Below, one piece after another: positions 23,001 through 32,969 of a stretch of 64,000 nt of DNA. Under the pieces are notes generated by a model, which made no database searches, was not told the DNA's origin, and worked only from the letters and a program-made list of their open reading frames with translations. The position numbers were made by a program, and so were the translations under genes. Where the stretch lies: NCBI GenBank assembly GCA_963626805.1, contig CAVFXS010000063.1, forward strand, positions 1 to 64,000. Direction: 5' to 3'. The first letter of the stretch is position 1, and each line of letters starts with the position of its first letter. The stretch comes from CAG-632 sp963626805 (lineage in GTDB: Bacteria > Bacillota > Clostridia > Lachnospirales > Lachnospiraceae).

Positions 23001-25229
23001 ATGAGAAAAGCAAAACGTGTATTGGCGGTGGCAGTGGCACTGACCATGGGTCTGACGATGGCAGGCTGTAAGGGTGGTAGTCCGTCAGAGGGTTCGACAG
23101 AACCGGTATCTACGGAGGAAGAGGTAACAGAGGTATCCGGAGATAATCTGATTAAGAACGGTGATTTCAGTGACGGACTTACCAACTGGACGATTTATAC
23201 AAAAGGCGGAGAAGCACAGCAGCTGGTAACAGACGATGGCGAGATGGAGATCAAGGTATCCAATCCCGGTACACTGGACTATGCGATCCAGCCATATTAT
23301 GACGGATTCTCATTGGACTCCGGCTGTGAATATCAGTATTCCTTTGATGTTCATTCTACCGTAGAGCGTACGATTCAGTGGCGGTTACAGTTAAACGGCG
23401 GAGATTATCATGCATATGTGAGTGATATTGTAACGGTGAATGAAGAGGTTCAGCATGTAACCTGTACCTTTAAGATGGAAGAAGCTTCCGATCCGGCACC
23501 AAGACTTTGTATCAATATGGGTATGGTGGAAGGATGTCCGGAGGATCTGGGAGAGCATTCCGTATACTTTGATAATTTTGCATTATATATGACGGATGAT
23601 TCCGGAAAAACAGAGTCGGAAACCGAAGTTGAGACTTCCGATATCAATGTAAATCAGATCGGTTATCTGCCGTCGGAAGAGAAGAAGGCGGTTGTAAGAC
23701 AGGATGGCGGCGATGCGATCACCGGCAGCTTTGATGTGGTAGATCAGGATGGTAAGACGGTGTATACCGGAGAGCTTCAGGATGCAAAAGCGAACCCGTC
23801 TTCCAAAGAGCAGACTGCCATTGCTGATTTCACAGAGGTTACAGAGCCTGGCACCTATAAAATCGTAACTGCAGACTATGGAGAGTCCTTCTCATTTGAG
23901 ATTGGTGAGGATGTGTATGACGCTGTATCTGACAGTGTTCTTCATATGTTTTATCTGCAGCGGTGCGGAACCGAGGTTCAGGATGATGCCTTTGGTCATG
24001 TAGCCTGCCATACGGATGGAGCGATTGCATATGGTTCAGCATCATCCGCATTCACCGAGGTGCTGGGTGGCTGGCATGATGCCGGAGACTATGGACGTTA
24101 TGTGGTTCCGGGTGCAAAGGCGGCAGCAGATCTGATGCTGGCATATGAGGCATATGGCGATCAGTTCGGAGATGATACCGGTATTCCGGAGAGCGGAAAT
24201 GATACACCGGACATTCTGGATGAAGTAAAATATGAATTAGACTGGATGCTGCAGATGCAGGATACAGAAAGCGGCGGTGTATATCATAAGATTACCGGAG
24301 AGAATTTCCCGGATACCGTTATGCCGGAGGAGGAGACTGCACAGATGTATCTGGCACCGATTTCCACCACAGCAACGGCAGACTTTGCCGCAACCATGGC
24401 AATGGCAGCACGGGTATTTCATGATGAGGCAGCCGGTCAGGTATATCTGGATGCGGCGAAAAAGGCATGGGCATATCTGGAGGTGACTCCGGGAGATGGA
24501 GTCGGCTTTAAGAATCCGACCGGTATCGTGACCGGTGAATATGATGATACCAATGATACGGATGAACGTTATTGGGCTCTTGCAGAGCTTTATAAGACCA
24601 CACAGGATGAAACATATCTGAATGCATTAAAAGGATATTCCGCAGAGGAGATCGGTACCGGTCTCGGCTGGCAGAATGTAGGTCTTTATGGTATGTATGC
24701 ATATCTGACCTCCGGTTCATCGGATGATTATTATGCGTCTGTAAAGGCACAGTTTGATAATGCGGTAGAGACTGCATATGAGAAGTATGAGAAGGATTCC
24801 TACGGCGTATCCCTCGGAACGTCGGATTATACCTGGGGCAGTAATATGAATGTAGCAAACAACGGTATGTTATTCCTGATGGCGAATCAGTTAGAGGCGA
24901 ATCCGGATTATGTAAAAGCAGCAAATGCACAGGTGGATTACCTGATGGGAACGAATACCAATTCCTACTGCTTTATCACAGGATTCGGTACTTTATCACC
25001 GGTAAATCCACATCACCGTCCGTCACAGGCAGTTGGTCAGGCAATGAGCGGAATGCTGATCGGAGGTCCGGATTCTAATCTGGAGGACCCGTATGCAAAG
25101 GCGACTCTGGTAGGAAAGGCACCGGCAACCTGCTATGTGGACAGTGTACAGAGTTATTCCTGCAATGAGATAACCATTTACTGGAACTCTCCATTGGTAT
25201 ACCTTCTGGCAGGAGTAGAGGCAAAATAA
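23001..25229 (+). CDS. Surface lipoprotein glycoside hydrolase family 9 endoglucanase
   Basis: 742 residues. Lipobox MAGC with C23, then an acidic Ser/Thr linker. A CBM4/9-like beta-sandwich follows (about 48-195, NLIKNGDFSDGLTNWT to YFDNFALYM), then an Ig-like CelD_N domain (about 213-300) and the GH9 alpha/alpha barrel (about 305-742). Catalytic residues are visible: D360 and D363 in DAGDYGRYV, the His segment PHHRPS, and the acid E723 in CNEITIYW. It likely cleaves beta-1,4 glucans or mixed-linkage glucan at the cell surface. It is followed by YfhO and galU, so it is not in a cellulosome cluster. Confidence 0.9.
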   Translation: MRKAKRVLAVAVALTMGLTMAGCKGGSPSEGSTEPVSTEEEVTEVSGDNLIKNGDFSDGLTNWTIYTKGGEAQQLVTDDGEMEIKVSNPGTLDYAIQPYYDGFSLDSGCEYQYSFDVHSTVERTIQWRLQLNGGDYHAYVSDIVTVNEEVQHVTCTFKMEEASDPAPRLCINMGMVEGCPEDLGEHSVYFDNFALYMTDDSGKTESETEVETSDINVNQIGYLPSEEKKAVVRQDGGDAITGSFDVVDQDGKTVYTGELQDAKANPSSKEQTAIADFTEVTEPGTYKIVTADYGESFSFEIGEDVYDAVSDSVLHMFYLQRCGTEVQDDAFGHVACHTDGAIAYGSASSAFTEVLGGWHDAGDYGRYVVPGAKAAADLMLAYEAYGDQFGDDTGIPESGNDTPDILDEVKYELDWMLQMQDTESGGVYHKITGENFPDTVMPEEETAQMYLAPISTTATADFAATMAMAARVFHDEAAGQVYLDAAKKAWAYLEVTPGDGVGFKNPTGIVTGEYDDTNDTDERYWALAELYKTTQDETYLNALKGYSAEEIGTGLGWQNVGLYGMYAYLTSGSSDDYYASVKAQFDNAVETAYEKYEKDSYGVSLGTSDYTWGSNMNVANNGMLFLMANQLEANPDYVKAANAQVDYLMGTNTNSYCFITGFGTLSPVNPHHRPSQAVGQAMSGMLIGGPDSNLEDPYAKATLVGKAPATCYVDSVQSYSCNEITIYWNSPLVYLLAGVEAK

Positions 25230-25249
25230 TAACGGGAGTGTGTGGATGA

Positions 25250-27862
25250 ATGGATACACAGAAACGTAAGGAAACGTTTTGGGCTAAAAATTATATATAT
25301 ATACTGGCAACCGGGATCCCGGCATTGATTATGCTGGGAGTCTGGATTGCGGATAAGATTGGGCCGGGCGGGCATTCGCTGATCATTATTGATGGTCTGC
25401 ATCAGTATATGCCGTTCTTTTCGGATTATCAGGATAAGCTTCGGGAGGGAAGCAGTCTCTTTTACTCCTTTCAGGAGGGAATGGGAACGAATTTCCTGTC
25501 CCTGTGGTCTTATTACCTTGCCAGTCCGATAAATCTGCTGATTCTTCTGTTCCCAAAGAGCGGTCTGAATACAGCAGTCAGTCTGATCGTATCGCTGAAG
25601 ATTGTCTTTTGCGGGTGGACATTCGCATATGCGGCATTGCATCGGAATAAGGTGCAGTACCGGCATCCGGGAGTGATTCCGCTGGCAGTTGCATACGCAA
25701 TGTCTAATTATGTGATCGGTTATTACTGGAATGTAATGTGGATGGATTGTATCATGATCTTTCCGTTGATCGTGCTGGGATTTGATTATCTGGTATCAAG
25801 GCGGGATCCGAGACTTTATATTCTGACCCTGTTTTATGCATTGTTCTGCAATTATTATATCGGATTTATGATCTGCATATTTCTGGTGCTATGGGCGGTG
25901 CTTTATGATTACAAAAATATCCGGGAAATGGGTCGGACGGCATGGATGTTTGCCTGCAGCTCCCTGCTTTCCGGCGGCCTGGCCGGAATTGTATTGGTTC
26001 CGGCATATATGGGAATCATGAATACAGCTTCGGCGAAGAGAACACTGCCGGGCTGGACCCAGTATGGAACCCTTTGGAATGCCATACAGGCGCACATGAT
26101 CGGGAATGAACCGATCAACAATCAGGTCGATGACAGTGGTGTAAACCTGTACTGCGGTATGTTTGCACTGTTCCTGCTGTTTGTTTATATGTTCAGTAAG
26201 GAGTTTGCATTACGGGAGAAGATCAAATATATTCTGATCCTCGGATTTATGTTGATCAGTTATAATACGGAGATTCTGAATTATATCTGGCACGGCTTCC
26301 ATAATCAGTACGGAATCCCGAACCGGTTCTCGTTCCTTTATATCTTCCTGCTTCTGTGGATCGGATATGAGGTGCTGTTACGATACCGGCGGATCGGAAC
26401 GGTGCCGATGCTGTTATCCGGGATCTTTACGACCGGAATCACGCTGCTGTGTTATTATCAGGCGGACGAGAAGTTAAAGACGGTATTTTATATACTGGCG
26501 ATTGCATTGCCGATCGTTTATATGATCCTGTCACTGCTTTATCATCATTTTGAGAAGGCAGGGAAGGTCTGGAGAATCGTTCTGGCGGCAGTCATGAGTC
26601 TGGAAATGATTGGTGGTGCTATCTACGGATGGAGTTGTAACGGAACGATTGATATAGAATATTATTTCAGCGATACAGATGCAATCGCACATATTAAGGA
26701 TACGCTCTATGCTGAGGATGATAGTTTCTATCGGATGGAGCTGGGAAACACGAAAATGCTGGATGAGCCGACCTGGCACGGGCTTCATTGTCTGACCCTG
26801 TTTGGCTCGACGGCACAGGGCAATATGGTAACTGCAATGGGCCGGCTGGGATTCTATACCGGTGCCAATGAGTATCTGTATTGCGGAGCAACCCCGCTGA
26901 CCAATGCGATCACATCCATGAAATACGTGATGTATCGGGATGGTGATTTTAATAATAATACCATGGTTTATAAAACGACCTATGACGGTGTGTCGGTTTA
27001 TGAGAATCCGTACTGGCTGCCGATTGGTTTCTGTGTATCGCAGGATCTGGCATACTATGAACCGATATCCACGTATTTTGAGGTACAGAATGGATTTGCA
27101 CAGGCAGCAACCGGTCTGGATTCGCAGCTGTTTACGGTAACGGAGCCGATCTATACGGCAAGCGGAACCGGTTGTACGACAACGGTGCAGGACAATCAGA
27201 TCACGTATGTAAAGGATGGCGTAGAGAAGCCGACCGTACAGGTAAGTTTTCTGGTAGAGGATAATGTAGATCTGTATATGGATATTTCCGGTGGCAATGT
27301 CAGACAGGTAAAGCTTTATCTGGATGGCAGACAGGTAGCCGATGACCGTTATCAGAACCAGGCGTTTCATCTGGGAGCCCTGACCCAAGGGCAGCAGGTC
27401 ATGCTGGAATTCACATTTAATACCGGTGGTTCGGATCAGGATATCATTACCCTGCACACGGCACAGTTTCATAATGAGGTATGGGATGCTGTTTATGAGC
27501 AGCTTCAGAAGAACCCGATGGAGGTCACGGAGTACCGGGATGGCTATGTGAAGGGAACCGTGGAAGCAGACGATATGCAGATGCTGTTCTTCTCGATTCC
27601 GGAGGACAGTGGCTGGAGTATTTATGTAGATGGTGAGAAGGCGGAGCATACATCGGTTATGAATGCATTTATGGGCATTATGCTGGATGTGGGCAGTCAT
27701 ACCATAGAGCTGAAATATACCTCAGCGGGCTTCTGGAAGGGACTGATCCTGTCGTTGGCTTCCCTGGTGATCCTGCTGATCGTATGGCAGATCATCCGGC
27801 GGTATTTAAAGACATCGAAGGCGTCAGAGACAGATTCCGTGGACAACGTGGAGAATTCATAA
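25250..27862 (+). CDS. YfhO-family polytopic membrane protein
   Basis: 870 residues with about 12 hydrophobic spans in the first 470 residues. A large extracytoplasmic domain (about 475-835) and a last C-terminal span follow. The N-terminal HSLIIIDGLHQYMPFFSDY and QEGMGTNFLSLWSYYLASP segments are YfhO hallmarks. These GT-C-like proteins are linked to glycosylation of lipoteichoic acid or other surface glycans, probably using lipid-linked sugar. GalU, which makes UDP-glucose, follows after 35 bases, consistent with a surface-glycan role. Confidence 0.88.
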   Translation: MDTQKRKETFWAKNYIYILATGIPALIMLGVWIADKIGPGGHSLIIIDGLHQYMPFFSDYQDKLREGSSLFYSFQEGMGTNFLSLWSYYLASPINLLILLFPKSGLNTAVSLIVSLKIVFCGWTFAYAALHRNKVQYRHPGVIPLAVAYAMSNYVIGYYWNVMWMDCIMIFPLIVLGFDYLVSRRDPRLYILTLFYALFCNYYIGFMICIFLVLWAVLYDYKNIREMGRTAWMFACSSLLSGGLAGIVLVPAYMGIMNTASAKRTLPGWTQYGTLWNAIQAHMIGNEPINNQVDDSGVNLYCGMFALFLLFVYMFSKEFALREKIKYILILGFMLISYNTEILNYIWHGFHNQYGIPNRFSFLYIFLLLWIGYEVLLRYRRIGTVPMLLSGIFTTGITLLCYYQADEKLKTVFYILAIALPIVYMILSLLYHHFEKAGKVWRIVLAAVMSLEMIGGAIYGWSCNGTIDIEYYFSDTDAIAHIKDTLYAEDDSFYRMELGNTKMLDEPTWHGLHCLTLFGSTAQGNMVTAMGRLGFYTGANEYLYCGATPLTNAITSMKYVMYRDGDFNNNTMVYKTTYDGVSVYENPYWLPIGFCVSQDLAYYEPISTYFEVQNGFAQAATGLDSQLFTVTEPIYTASGTGCTTTVQDNQITYVKDGVEKPTVQVSFLVEDNVDLYMDISGGNVRQVKLYLDGRQVADDRYQNQAFHLGALTQGQQVMLEFTFNTGGSDQDIITLHTAQFHNEVWDAVYEQLQKNPMEVTEYRDGYVKGTVEADDMQMLFFSIPEDSGWSIYVDGEKAEHTSVMNAFMGIMLDVGSHTIELKYTSAGFWKGLILSLASLVILLIVWQIIRRYLKTSKASETDSVDNVENS

Positions 27863-27897
27863 AGAACATGTGACAGATCAACAGAAAGGAGTTATGT

Positions 27898-28785
27898 ATG
27901 AAGAAAAAAATACGAAAAGCGGTGATTCCGGCAGCAGGTCTGGGGACCCGTTTCCTGCCTGCAACGAAGGCAATTCCGAAAGAAATGTTACCGATTGTGG
28001 ACATTCCGACAATCCAGTACATTATAGATGAAGCGGTTAAGAGTGGAATCGAGGAGATTCTGATCATTACTAATTCAAACAAGCATTGTATGGAGAATCA
28101 TTTTGACCGGTCGTACGAACTGGAGGAGCGGCTGAAGGAATCCGATAAGATGGAAGAATATCACATGATCTGTGACATTGCAAAGATGGCAAATCTCTAT
28201 TATGTCAGACAGCAGGAACCCAAAGGACTGGGACATGCCATCCTCTGTGCAAAGAGCTTTATCGGGGATGAGCCGTTTGCAGTGCTTCTTGGAGATGATC
28301 TGGTCATGAATGAGGGCGGAGATCCGGCAATGCGCCAGCTGATTGCTGCATATAATCAGGTAGGTGCCAGTATTATCGGTGTACAGCAGGTACCGCATGA
28401 GAAGGTCAGCCGGTATGGGATGATCGAGCCGACTCGCAAGATCACCGGAAGACGGATCAAGCTTTCAGATCTGGTGGAAAAACCGGCAACAGAGGAAGCA
28501 CCGAGTGATCTGGCGATTGTAGGACGGTATGTATTAATGCCGGAGATCTTCGAAGTGCTGGAGAACCAGAAGCCGGGCAGAAACGGTGAGATTCAGCTGA
28601 CCGATGCATTGCGTGATATTATGATCAGCCAGTCGGTGTATGCATATGAATTTGAGGGACAGTGGTATGATGTCGGTGATAAATTCGGATTTATCAAGGC
28701 AACGATCCATGAAGCCCTGAAACGGGAAGAACTGCAGGAGCCTTTGATGCAGTACATGAAGGAATTGGTTACGGCTATAAAGTAA
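27898..28785 (+). CDS. galU: UTP-glucose-1-phosphate uridylyltransferase
   Basis: 295 residues. The UTP-binding loop AAGLGTRFLPATKAIPKEM, then VDIPTIQYI, QEPKGLGHAI and DQ-like LLGDDLV, and VEKP are all present. It makes UDP-glucose for glycans and galactose use. It is in one direction with yfhO and probably co-transcribed. Confidence 0.95.
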   Translation: MKKKIRKAVIPAAGLGTRFLPATKAIPKEMLPIVDIPTIQYIIDEAVKSGIEEILIITNSNKHCMENHFDRSYELEERLKESDKMEEYHMICDIAKMANLYYVRQQEPKGLGHAILCAKSFIGDEPFAVLLGDDLVMNEGGDPAMRQLIAAYNQVGASIIGVQQVPHEKVSRYGMIEPTRKITGRRIKLSDLVEKPATEEAPSDLAIVGRYVLMPEIFEVLENQKPGRNGEIQLTDALRDIMISQSVYAYEFEGQWYDVGDKFGFIKATIHEALKREELQEPLMQYMKELVTAIK

Positions 28786-28835
28786 AACCGGCTATTTTTT
28801 ATAGAATCTAAAGGGGAAAACGGCAGGGAGCTACA

Positions 28836-28864
28836 TTGACAAACTGTCTGCTTTGTGAGAAAAT
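28836..28864 (+). promoter_or_regulatory. Candidate promoter of the hybrid histidine kinase
   Basis: A perfect TTGACA (28836-28841) with a 17-base spacer and a poor -10 (GAAAAT, 28859-28864). The leader of about 80 bases up to ATG 28948 is AT-rich and shows no clear structure. Confidence 0.45.
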
Positions 28865-28947
28865 TAAACTAATTATAGGGTCATAATATATATTAATATT
28901 GGGGAATGTCCACACGTATGTAGATACTAAGAAAAAGGGGTGTAGTT

Positions 28948-30759
28948 ATGAATTCAGGTTTGGAACTAAATTCTTCAAAGAAAAAGATCTTGCTTTTATC
29001 AATCATTGAGGTTGCAGTGATCTTGCTTTTGGATATCATACTGATATCCAGGCTCACAGGTGCACAGGATGCAGGCAATGTAAAGGCCATGGCGATCGTA
29101 TTTGCCATACTGTCGCTGGTTGTAGTTGGTGTTGTTGCATTTTTAACAGTACGGGAAGGCGAAGAGGTTAACAAGGAATCTACAGTTAAAAGCGATAAGT
29201 ATAAGAAGCTGTTCCTGAATCTTCCGATCGGTTTCGCTCAGGCAGAGATTGTAACTCCACCCGGAACCAATGTGCCGGAATTCAAGATCGCAGATGCGAA
29301 TGAGAGGTTCTGTGAGTATCTGGGACTGGAGGTTGGGTCTTATCAGGACAAGTTGCTCAGCAACTGTAAGCAGGATGTATTACAGAGTGTAAACGCATGG
29401 TTTCGTGCATATGATAATTCCGGAACTAAGGAAGGGGATCTGATGGCGGTTGAGATCACCATGGAGAACCTTGATAAAGTATTTAATACCGTTATGTATA
29501 AATCAGAAGCAAATTACATTAATATGGTTCTGATCGATATTACGGAACAGAAAGAGACTGAAATGAGCCTGAGCAAGGCAAAGGATGAGGCGAATATCGC
29601 ATATAAGACACAGGCTGAGTTTCTGGCGAATATGTCTCATGAGATCCGGACACCAATCAATGGTATTCTGGGTATGTTACAGCTGACACTGGCAGAGGAT
29701 GATCTGCAGGCAGACTATCGGGATAATCTGGTAACAGCCAAGAACTGTGCAGATACCCTGCTCCGTCTGATCAATGATATTCTGGATATCAGTAAGCTGG
29801 AAGCCGGTAAGTATAACTTAAGATATGAAGTATTTGATGTGAAGTCAGCGATTGAGGAAACTGTGGCAGCACAGGTTCCGCTGGCAAACAACAAAGACCT
29901 GACTCTGGACTGCAGCTTCAGCGGCAATATTCCGGAAATGGTTAAGGGCGATGGCGAGCGAATCAAGCAGGTATTGAACTGTCTGCTGTCAAATGCGATC
30001 AAGTTCACATCCGAGGGTGGTGTCCGTGTTAAGGTAGCGACCATGGATGGTGATGAGCCGGATAAGACAACCTTAAGAATCGCGGTTGTAGACTCCGGTA
30101 TCGGTATTTCAGATGCGAACAAGAGTAAGCTGTTTATCCGGTTCAGTCAGGTAGACAGCTCCGATACCAGAAAATACGGTGGTACCGGTCTGGGACTGGT
30201 TATCACGAAGCAGATTGTAGAACTGATGGGTGGTAACATTACCGTTCAGAGTAAGGAAGATATCGGTAGTACATTTATTGTAGAGATTCCTCTTAAGATT
30301 GTAAAAGCTTCTGAACAGAAGCCGGAGAAGAAGGAAGACTCTGCGGTTATCTCGATCAGGGGTCATAAGCGTGCAAGAATCCTCGTAGCAGAGGATGAGC
30401 CGGTAAATCAGCAGGTTATCGGTAAGCTGCTCGGTATGGCAGGATATTCTTATGATATTGCTGAGAATGGTGAGAAGGCTGTTGAGCTGTTTAAGCAGAA
30501 GTCTTATGATGCCGCTCTGTTTGATGTACAGATGCCGATCATGGACGGTCTGGCAGCAACACAGAAGATTCGTGAGATTGAGGCAGAGAAGGGTATGAAG
30601 CGTCTGCCGATCATTGCGGTAACAGCCAGAGCGATGTTCGGTGATAAAGAGCGGATTCTGGAAGCGAAGTTGGATGATTACATAGCGAAGCCATATAACT
30701 TAAATGATGTGGTTGAGACATTGAATCGTTATGTATCGCAGAAGGATGACGAAGAGTAA
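28948..30759 (+). CDS. Hybrid sensor histidine kinase / response regulator
   Basis: 603 residues. Two membrane spans (about 13-35 and 48-67), a PAS-like domain (about 83-205), then HisKA with phospho-acceptor H231 (NMSHEIRTP). The HATPase domain has NAIKFT (N box), DSGIGIS (G1) and GTGLGLVI (G2). A receiver domain with acceptor D526 (FDVQMPIMDG) is at the C-terminus. It lacks an Hpt domain and an output domain, so it should relay to a separate Hpt/regulator or act as a phosphate sink. It is monocistronic, bounded by a promoter and a long terminator. Confidence 0.93.
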   Translation: MNSGLELNSSKKKILLLSIIEVAVILLLDIILISRLTGAQDAGNVKAMAIVFAILSLVVVGVVAFLTVREGEEVNKESTVKSDKYKKLFLNLPIGFAQAEIVTPPGTNVPEFKIADANERFCEYLGLEVGSYQDKLLSNCKQDVLQSVNAWFRAYDNSGTKEGDLMAVEITMENLDKVFNTVMYKSEANYINMVLIDITEQKETEMSLSKAKDEANIAYKTQAEFLANMSHEIRTPINGILGMLQLTLAEDDLQADYRDNLVTAKNCADTLLRLINDILDISKLEAGKYNLRYEVFDVKSAIEETVAAQVPLANNKDLTLDCSFSGNIPEMVKGDGERIKQVLNCLLSNAIKFTSEGGVRVKVATMDGDEPDKTTLRIAVVDSGIGISDANKSKLFIRFSQVDSSDTRKYGGTGLGLVITKQIVELMGGNITVQSKEDIGSTFIVEIPLKIVKASEQKPEKKEDSAVISIRGHKRARILVAEDEPVNQQVIGKLLGMAGYSYDIAENGEKAVELFKQKSYDAALFDVQMPIMDGLAATQKIREIEAEKGMKRLPIIAVTARAMFGDKERILEAKLDDYIAKPYNLNDVVETLNRYVSQKDDEE

Positions 30760-30792
30760 GCAGATTATAATGATACATAGATAGTAACAGAA

Positions 30793-30844
30793 CTCAAAAG
30801 GAGTGCCGGTTGACCTGTGGGGTCATACCGGCACTCCTTTTGAG
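30793..30844. terminator. Bidirectional terminator with a 23-bp stem
   Basis: CTCAAAAGGAGTGCCGGT (30793-30810) is the perfect complement of 30827-30844. The stem continues inward as TGACC with GGTCA around one unpaired base and a five-base loop. A-rich and T-rich flanks of the arms serve both the rightward kinase gene and the leftward DUF2508 gene. The stop codon of the latter (30823-30825) is inside it. Confidence 0.85.
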
Positions 30845-31092
30845 TAGCAGTCATCCGGTAGCTCGGATGGCAGATTGGTAAGGTTTTTCTGCTTGGCGAG
30901 CCGGAGCAGAAATTTATAACGTACCTGTACGGCATTCAGTTCATAGATATAGCAGTCAATCAGGTCGGGATCTGTAATGTTTTCCAGATTGGATAAGGCA
31001 ATGGCATGTGCCTGTCTGGTCGATTCAATCTCATGAAGCAGAGTCTGACGTTCTCTTTCTGCCTGAAGCTTCTGTAATTTCTTTTTAGTCAT
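30823..31092 (-). CDS. DUF2508 (YaaL-like) protein
   Basis: 89 residues on the minus strand from ATG at 31092; an upstream GTG is less well placed for a GGTGG site. The helical sequence LHEIESTRQAHAIALSNLE, DPDLIDCYIYELNAVQVRY, FLLRLAKQK matches the small DUF2508 family. In Bacilli and Clostridia these genes usually lie near recR and bofA. Here it is alone, 13 kb from recR. The C-terminal residues are encoded by one arm of the terminator hairpin. Function is unknown. Confidence 0.75.
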   Translation of the reverse strand: MTKKKLQKLQAERERQTLLHEIESTRQAHAIALSNLENITDPDLIDCYIYELNAVQVRYKFLLRLAKQKNLTNLPSELPDDCYSKGVPV

Positions 31093-31275
31093 TGATAGTT
31101 CCACCACCTTTTTATCACTGTTTTATTTAGTATAGGCGGAAATCAGCCAGTTTATTCCAGTATGATGCATATTAAAATCTGCCGGGAACGATTTGAAAGA
31201 AAACGGCAGGCAATCGGGTATGAAATTACACATAGATTTAAATATAAAAAAGTAAGAAAAATATTTAAAATGGTA

Positions 31276-31304
31276 TTTACAAATGTAAAAAAATATTATA
31301 TACT
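31276..31304 (+). promoter_or_regulatory. Promoter of the Tad pilus operon
   Basis: TTTACA (31276-31281), a 17-base A/T-only spacer, and TATACT (31299-31304), 29 bases before the first gene. The 240-base gap before the operon (31093-31332) is otherwise very AT-rich without other features. Confidence 0.65.
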
Positions 31305-31332
31305 GAAAAAGCAATAGGGAACAGAAGGAGGG

Positions 31333-31854
31333 ATGAACGCGTATATTGCAATCACAGGTATATTGATTCTGGCAGTGATATTTGATCTTCGGACATATCG
31401 GATTCCGAATCTTCTGACACTGATCGGTGTTCTGCTCAGTGCGGGTGGCAGCTTCTGTGTAAGAGGAAGCGGCGGATTACCGGGGATTTTTGCAGGGATA
31501 GGGATTCCGATGATGGCTTTGTTTCTGTTACATCGGGTTCGGGTACTGGGAGCCGGAGATATTAAGTTACTAACTGTCATAGGAGGAGTAGCGGGGATGG
31601 AAGTCCTGCATGTTATGATTTACTCCTTTTTAGTCGGCGGTGTGCTGGCTATGATTCATATGTTATATCACCGTAATCTGGTGAATCGTTTACAAGTATT
31701 CTGGAATTATGTTCGGACCTGTTTGATCACAGGACACATTATCCCATATGATAGCGGATTTGATCGGGGAGATACCCGATATACAGTACATTTCTCCATA
31801 GCGATTTTGGCAGGATATGCTATTTGGATGATCAGGAGGTGGCTGGATTTTTGA
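31333..31854 (+). CDS. Prepilin peptidase, A24 family (TadV/CpaA type)
   Basis: 173 residues with about five membrane spans. The two catalytic aspartates are in FDLRTYRIPN and in GAGDIKLL, the pattern of type IV prepilin peptidases. It lacks the N-terminal methylase domain of PilD, as is usual for Tad systems. It should cut and perhaps mature the Flp pilin and TadE pseudopilins encoded downstream. The GGAGG site touches ATG 31333, an unusually short spacing. Confidence 0.9.
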   Translation: MNAYIAITGILILAVIFDLRTYRIPNLLTLIGVLLSAGGSFCVRGSGGLPGIFAGIGIPMMALFLLHRVRVLGAGDIKLLTVIGGVAGMEVLHVMIYSFLVGGVLAMIHMLYHRNLVNRLQVFWNYVRTCLITGHIIPYDSGFDRGDTRYTVHFSIAILAGYAIWMIRRWLDF

Positions 31855-32939
31855 AAAGTTATAAGGTGGCAATCTGTGATACCGAGCCGTCCTTTACAAT
31901 TGCACTTATGAATTATATAAACCGGAATGCCGGAATCCCGATTCTGGCAATGGCATTTACCGGAGTGGAGCAGCTGCAGGAGTATTTGCGACAGCATGAG
32001 ACAGATATGATTGTAGTAGATGAAGCAATGGTTTCCGAAGCTGTAGCAGCGAATCAAAGCTGTGGAAAATTATCCGATGAGATACTGGAATCTGTACCGG
32101 TACTGCTACTGTTAAGGAGCGGAGAACATCCGGAAGAATCCGGCGAAGTGATCAGCAGAAGCACTAATGGGATGACCTGTGGAATAAAAGGTATATCCAA
32201 ATATTCACCGGCATCGGTTTTAGTAAAGAAGATGCTGGAAGTACTCGGACAGAAGAGGACATTTATCGGTAGCGGACAGGAGGGTGTGGCAATCGGCATA
32301 TATTCTCCGATCGGAAGAAGCGGAAAGAGCCGGTTGGCCGGAGCCCTGTGTGAATATTGGAGCGGGCAGTCGGAGAATCCAAGCGTAGATGACATCGTTA
32401 TGTCGGGAAGAACCCTATATCTTGGCATGGAAGAATATGGCCCTGAAGGGACTGCCATGGAAACGGTGCTTTACTACCTGAAACAGAGATCCGAAAATCT
32501 GTCCATGCAGCTGAAAGCACTGGCACAGACAAAAATGGGATATGATTTTATTCCCAGTGCAGGTTGTTACCAGGAGTTACGAGAACTGGGTGCAGAGGAC
32601 ATGGAGAGGTTGCTGCAGACGATCTGCCGGGAAGGATATTACAGACAGGTAGTTGCGGATATAGGTTCCGGCAGTCTGGCAGAGCTGAAGTGCCTTCTTG
32701 CGTTTGACGTTATTTATATGCCCTATTTGCAGGAGCAGGAGACACAGCAGCGGCTGGAAATGTTCATACACTGTGTGAAACGGATGGATATCTGGGATGA
32801 TCTGAACCGGAGATGTTATCTGGTGAATGTGGAAGAAGTTCTTGGAAAGACAGATGGAGTCCGGCGGCTGGAGCAGGCGCGTGCGGCAGGAAGTCTTTCA
32901 ACACTGCATAGCTGGAGTGAACAATGGAAGGATGAATAG
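31851..32939 (+). CDS. TadZ/CpaE-like ATPase with receiver-like N-terminus
   Basis: 362 residues from TTG 31851 (AGGAGG 11 bases upstream), overlapping the peptidase stop. ATG 31824 in the same frame is upstream of that site. The N-terminal 110 residues look like an atypical receiver (KVAICDTEPS, MIVVDEAMV). The C-terminal part is a MinD/ParA-like fold with a variant Walker A (YSPIGRSGKSRLAGAL) and VADIGSGSLAELKCLL. TadZ proteins place the pilus at a cell position. Position between peptidase and CpaF supports this. Confidence 0.82.
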   Translation: MKSYKVAICDTEPSFTIALMNYINRNAGIPILAMAFTGVEQLQEYLRQHETDMIVVDEAMVSEAVAANQSCGKLSDEILESVPVLLLLRSGEHPEESGEVISRSTNGMTCGIKGISKYSPASVLVKKMLEVLGQKRTFIGSGQEGVAIGIYSPIGRSGKSRLAGALCEYWSGQSENPSVDDIVMSGRTLYLGMEEYGPEGTAMETVLYYLKQRSENLSMQLKALAQTKMGYDFIPSAGCYQELRELGAEDMERLLQTICREGYYRQVVADIGSGSLAELKCLLAFDVIYMPYLQEQETQQRLEMFIHCVKRMDIWDDLNRRCYLVNVEEVLGKTDGVRRLEQARAAGSLSTLHSWSEQWKDE

Positions 32940-32969
32940 CAACAGAGCAGAAGTGAGGAGGTGCGGGTC

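Noticed and set aside
22303..23040. 245-codon minus-strand frame across hisA and the GH9 start
   Set aside because: Antisense shadow of hisA; composition not protein-like and no start signal.
26531..27700. 389-codon open frame on the minus strand
   Set aside because: Lies wholly within the YfhO gene, antisense, with Cys/His/Ile-rich non-native translation and no ribosome-binding site.
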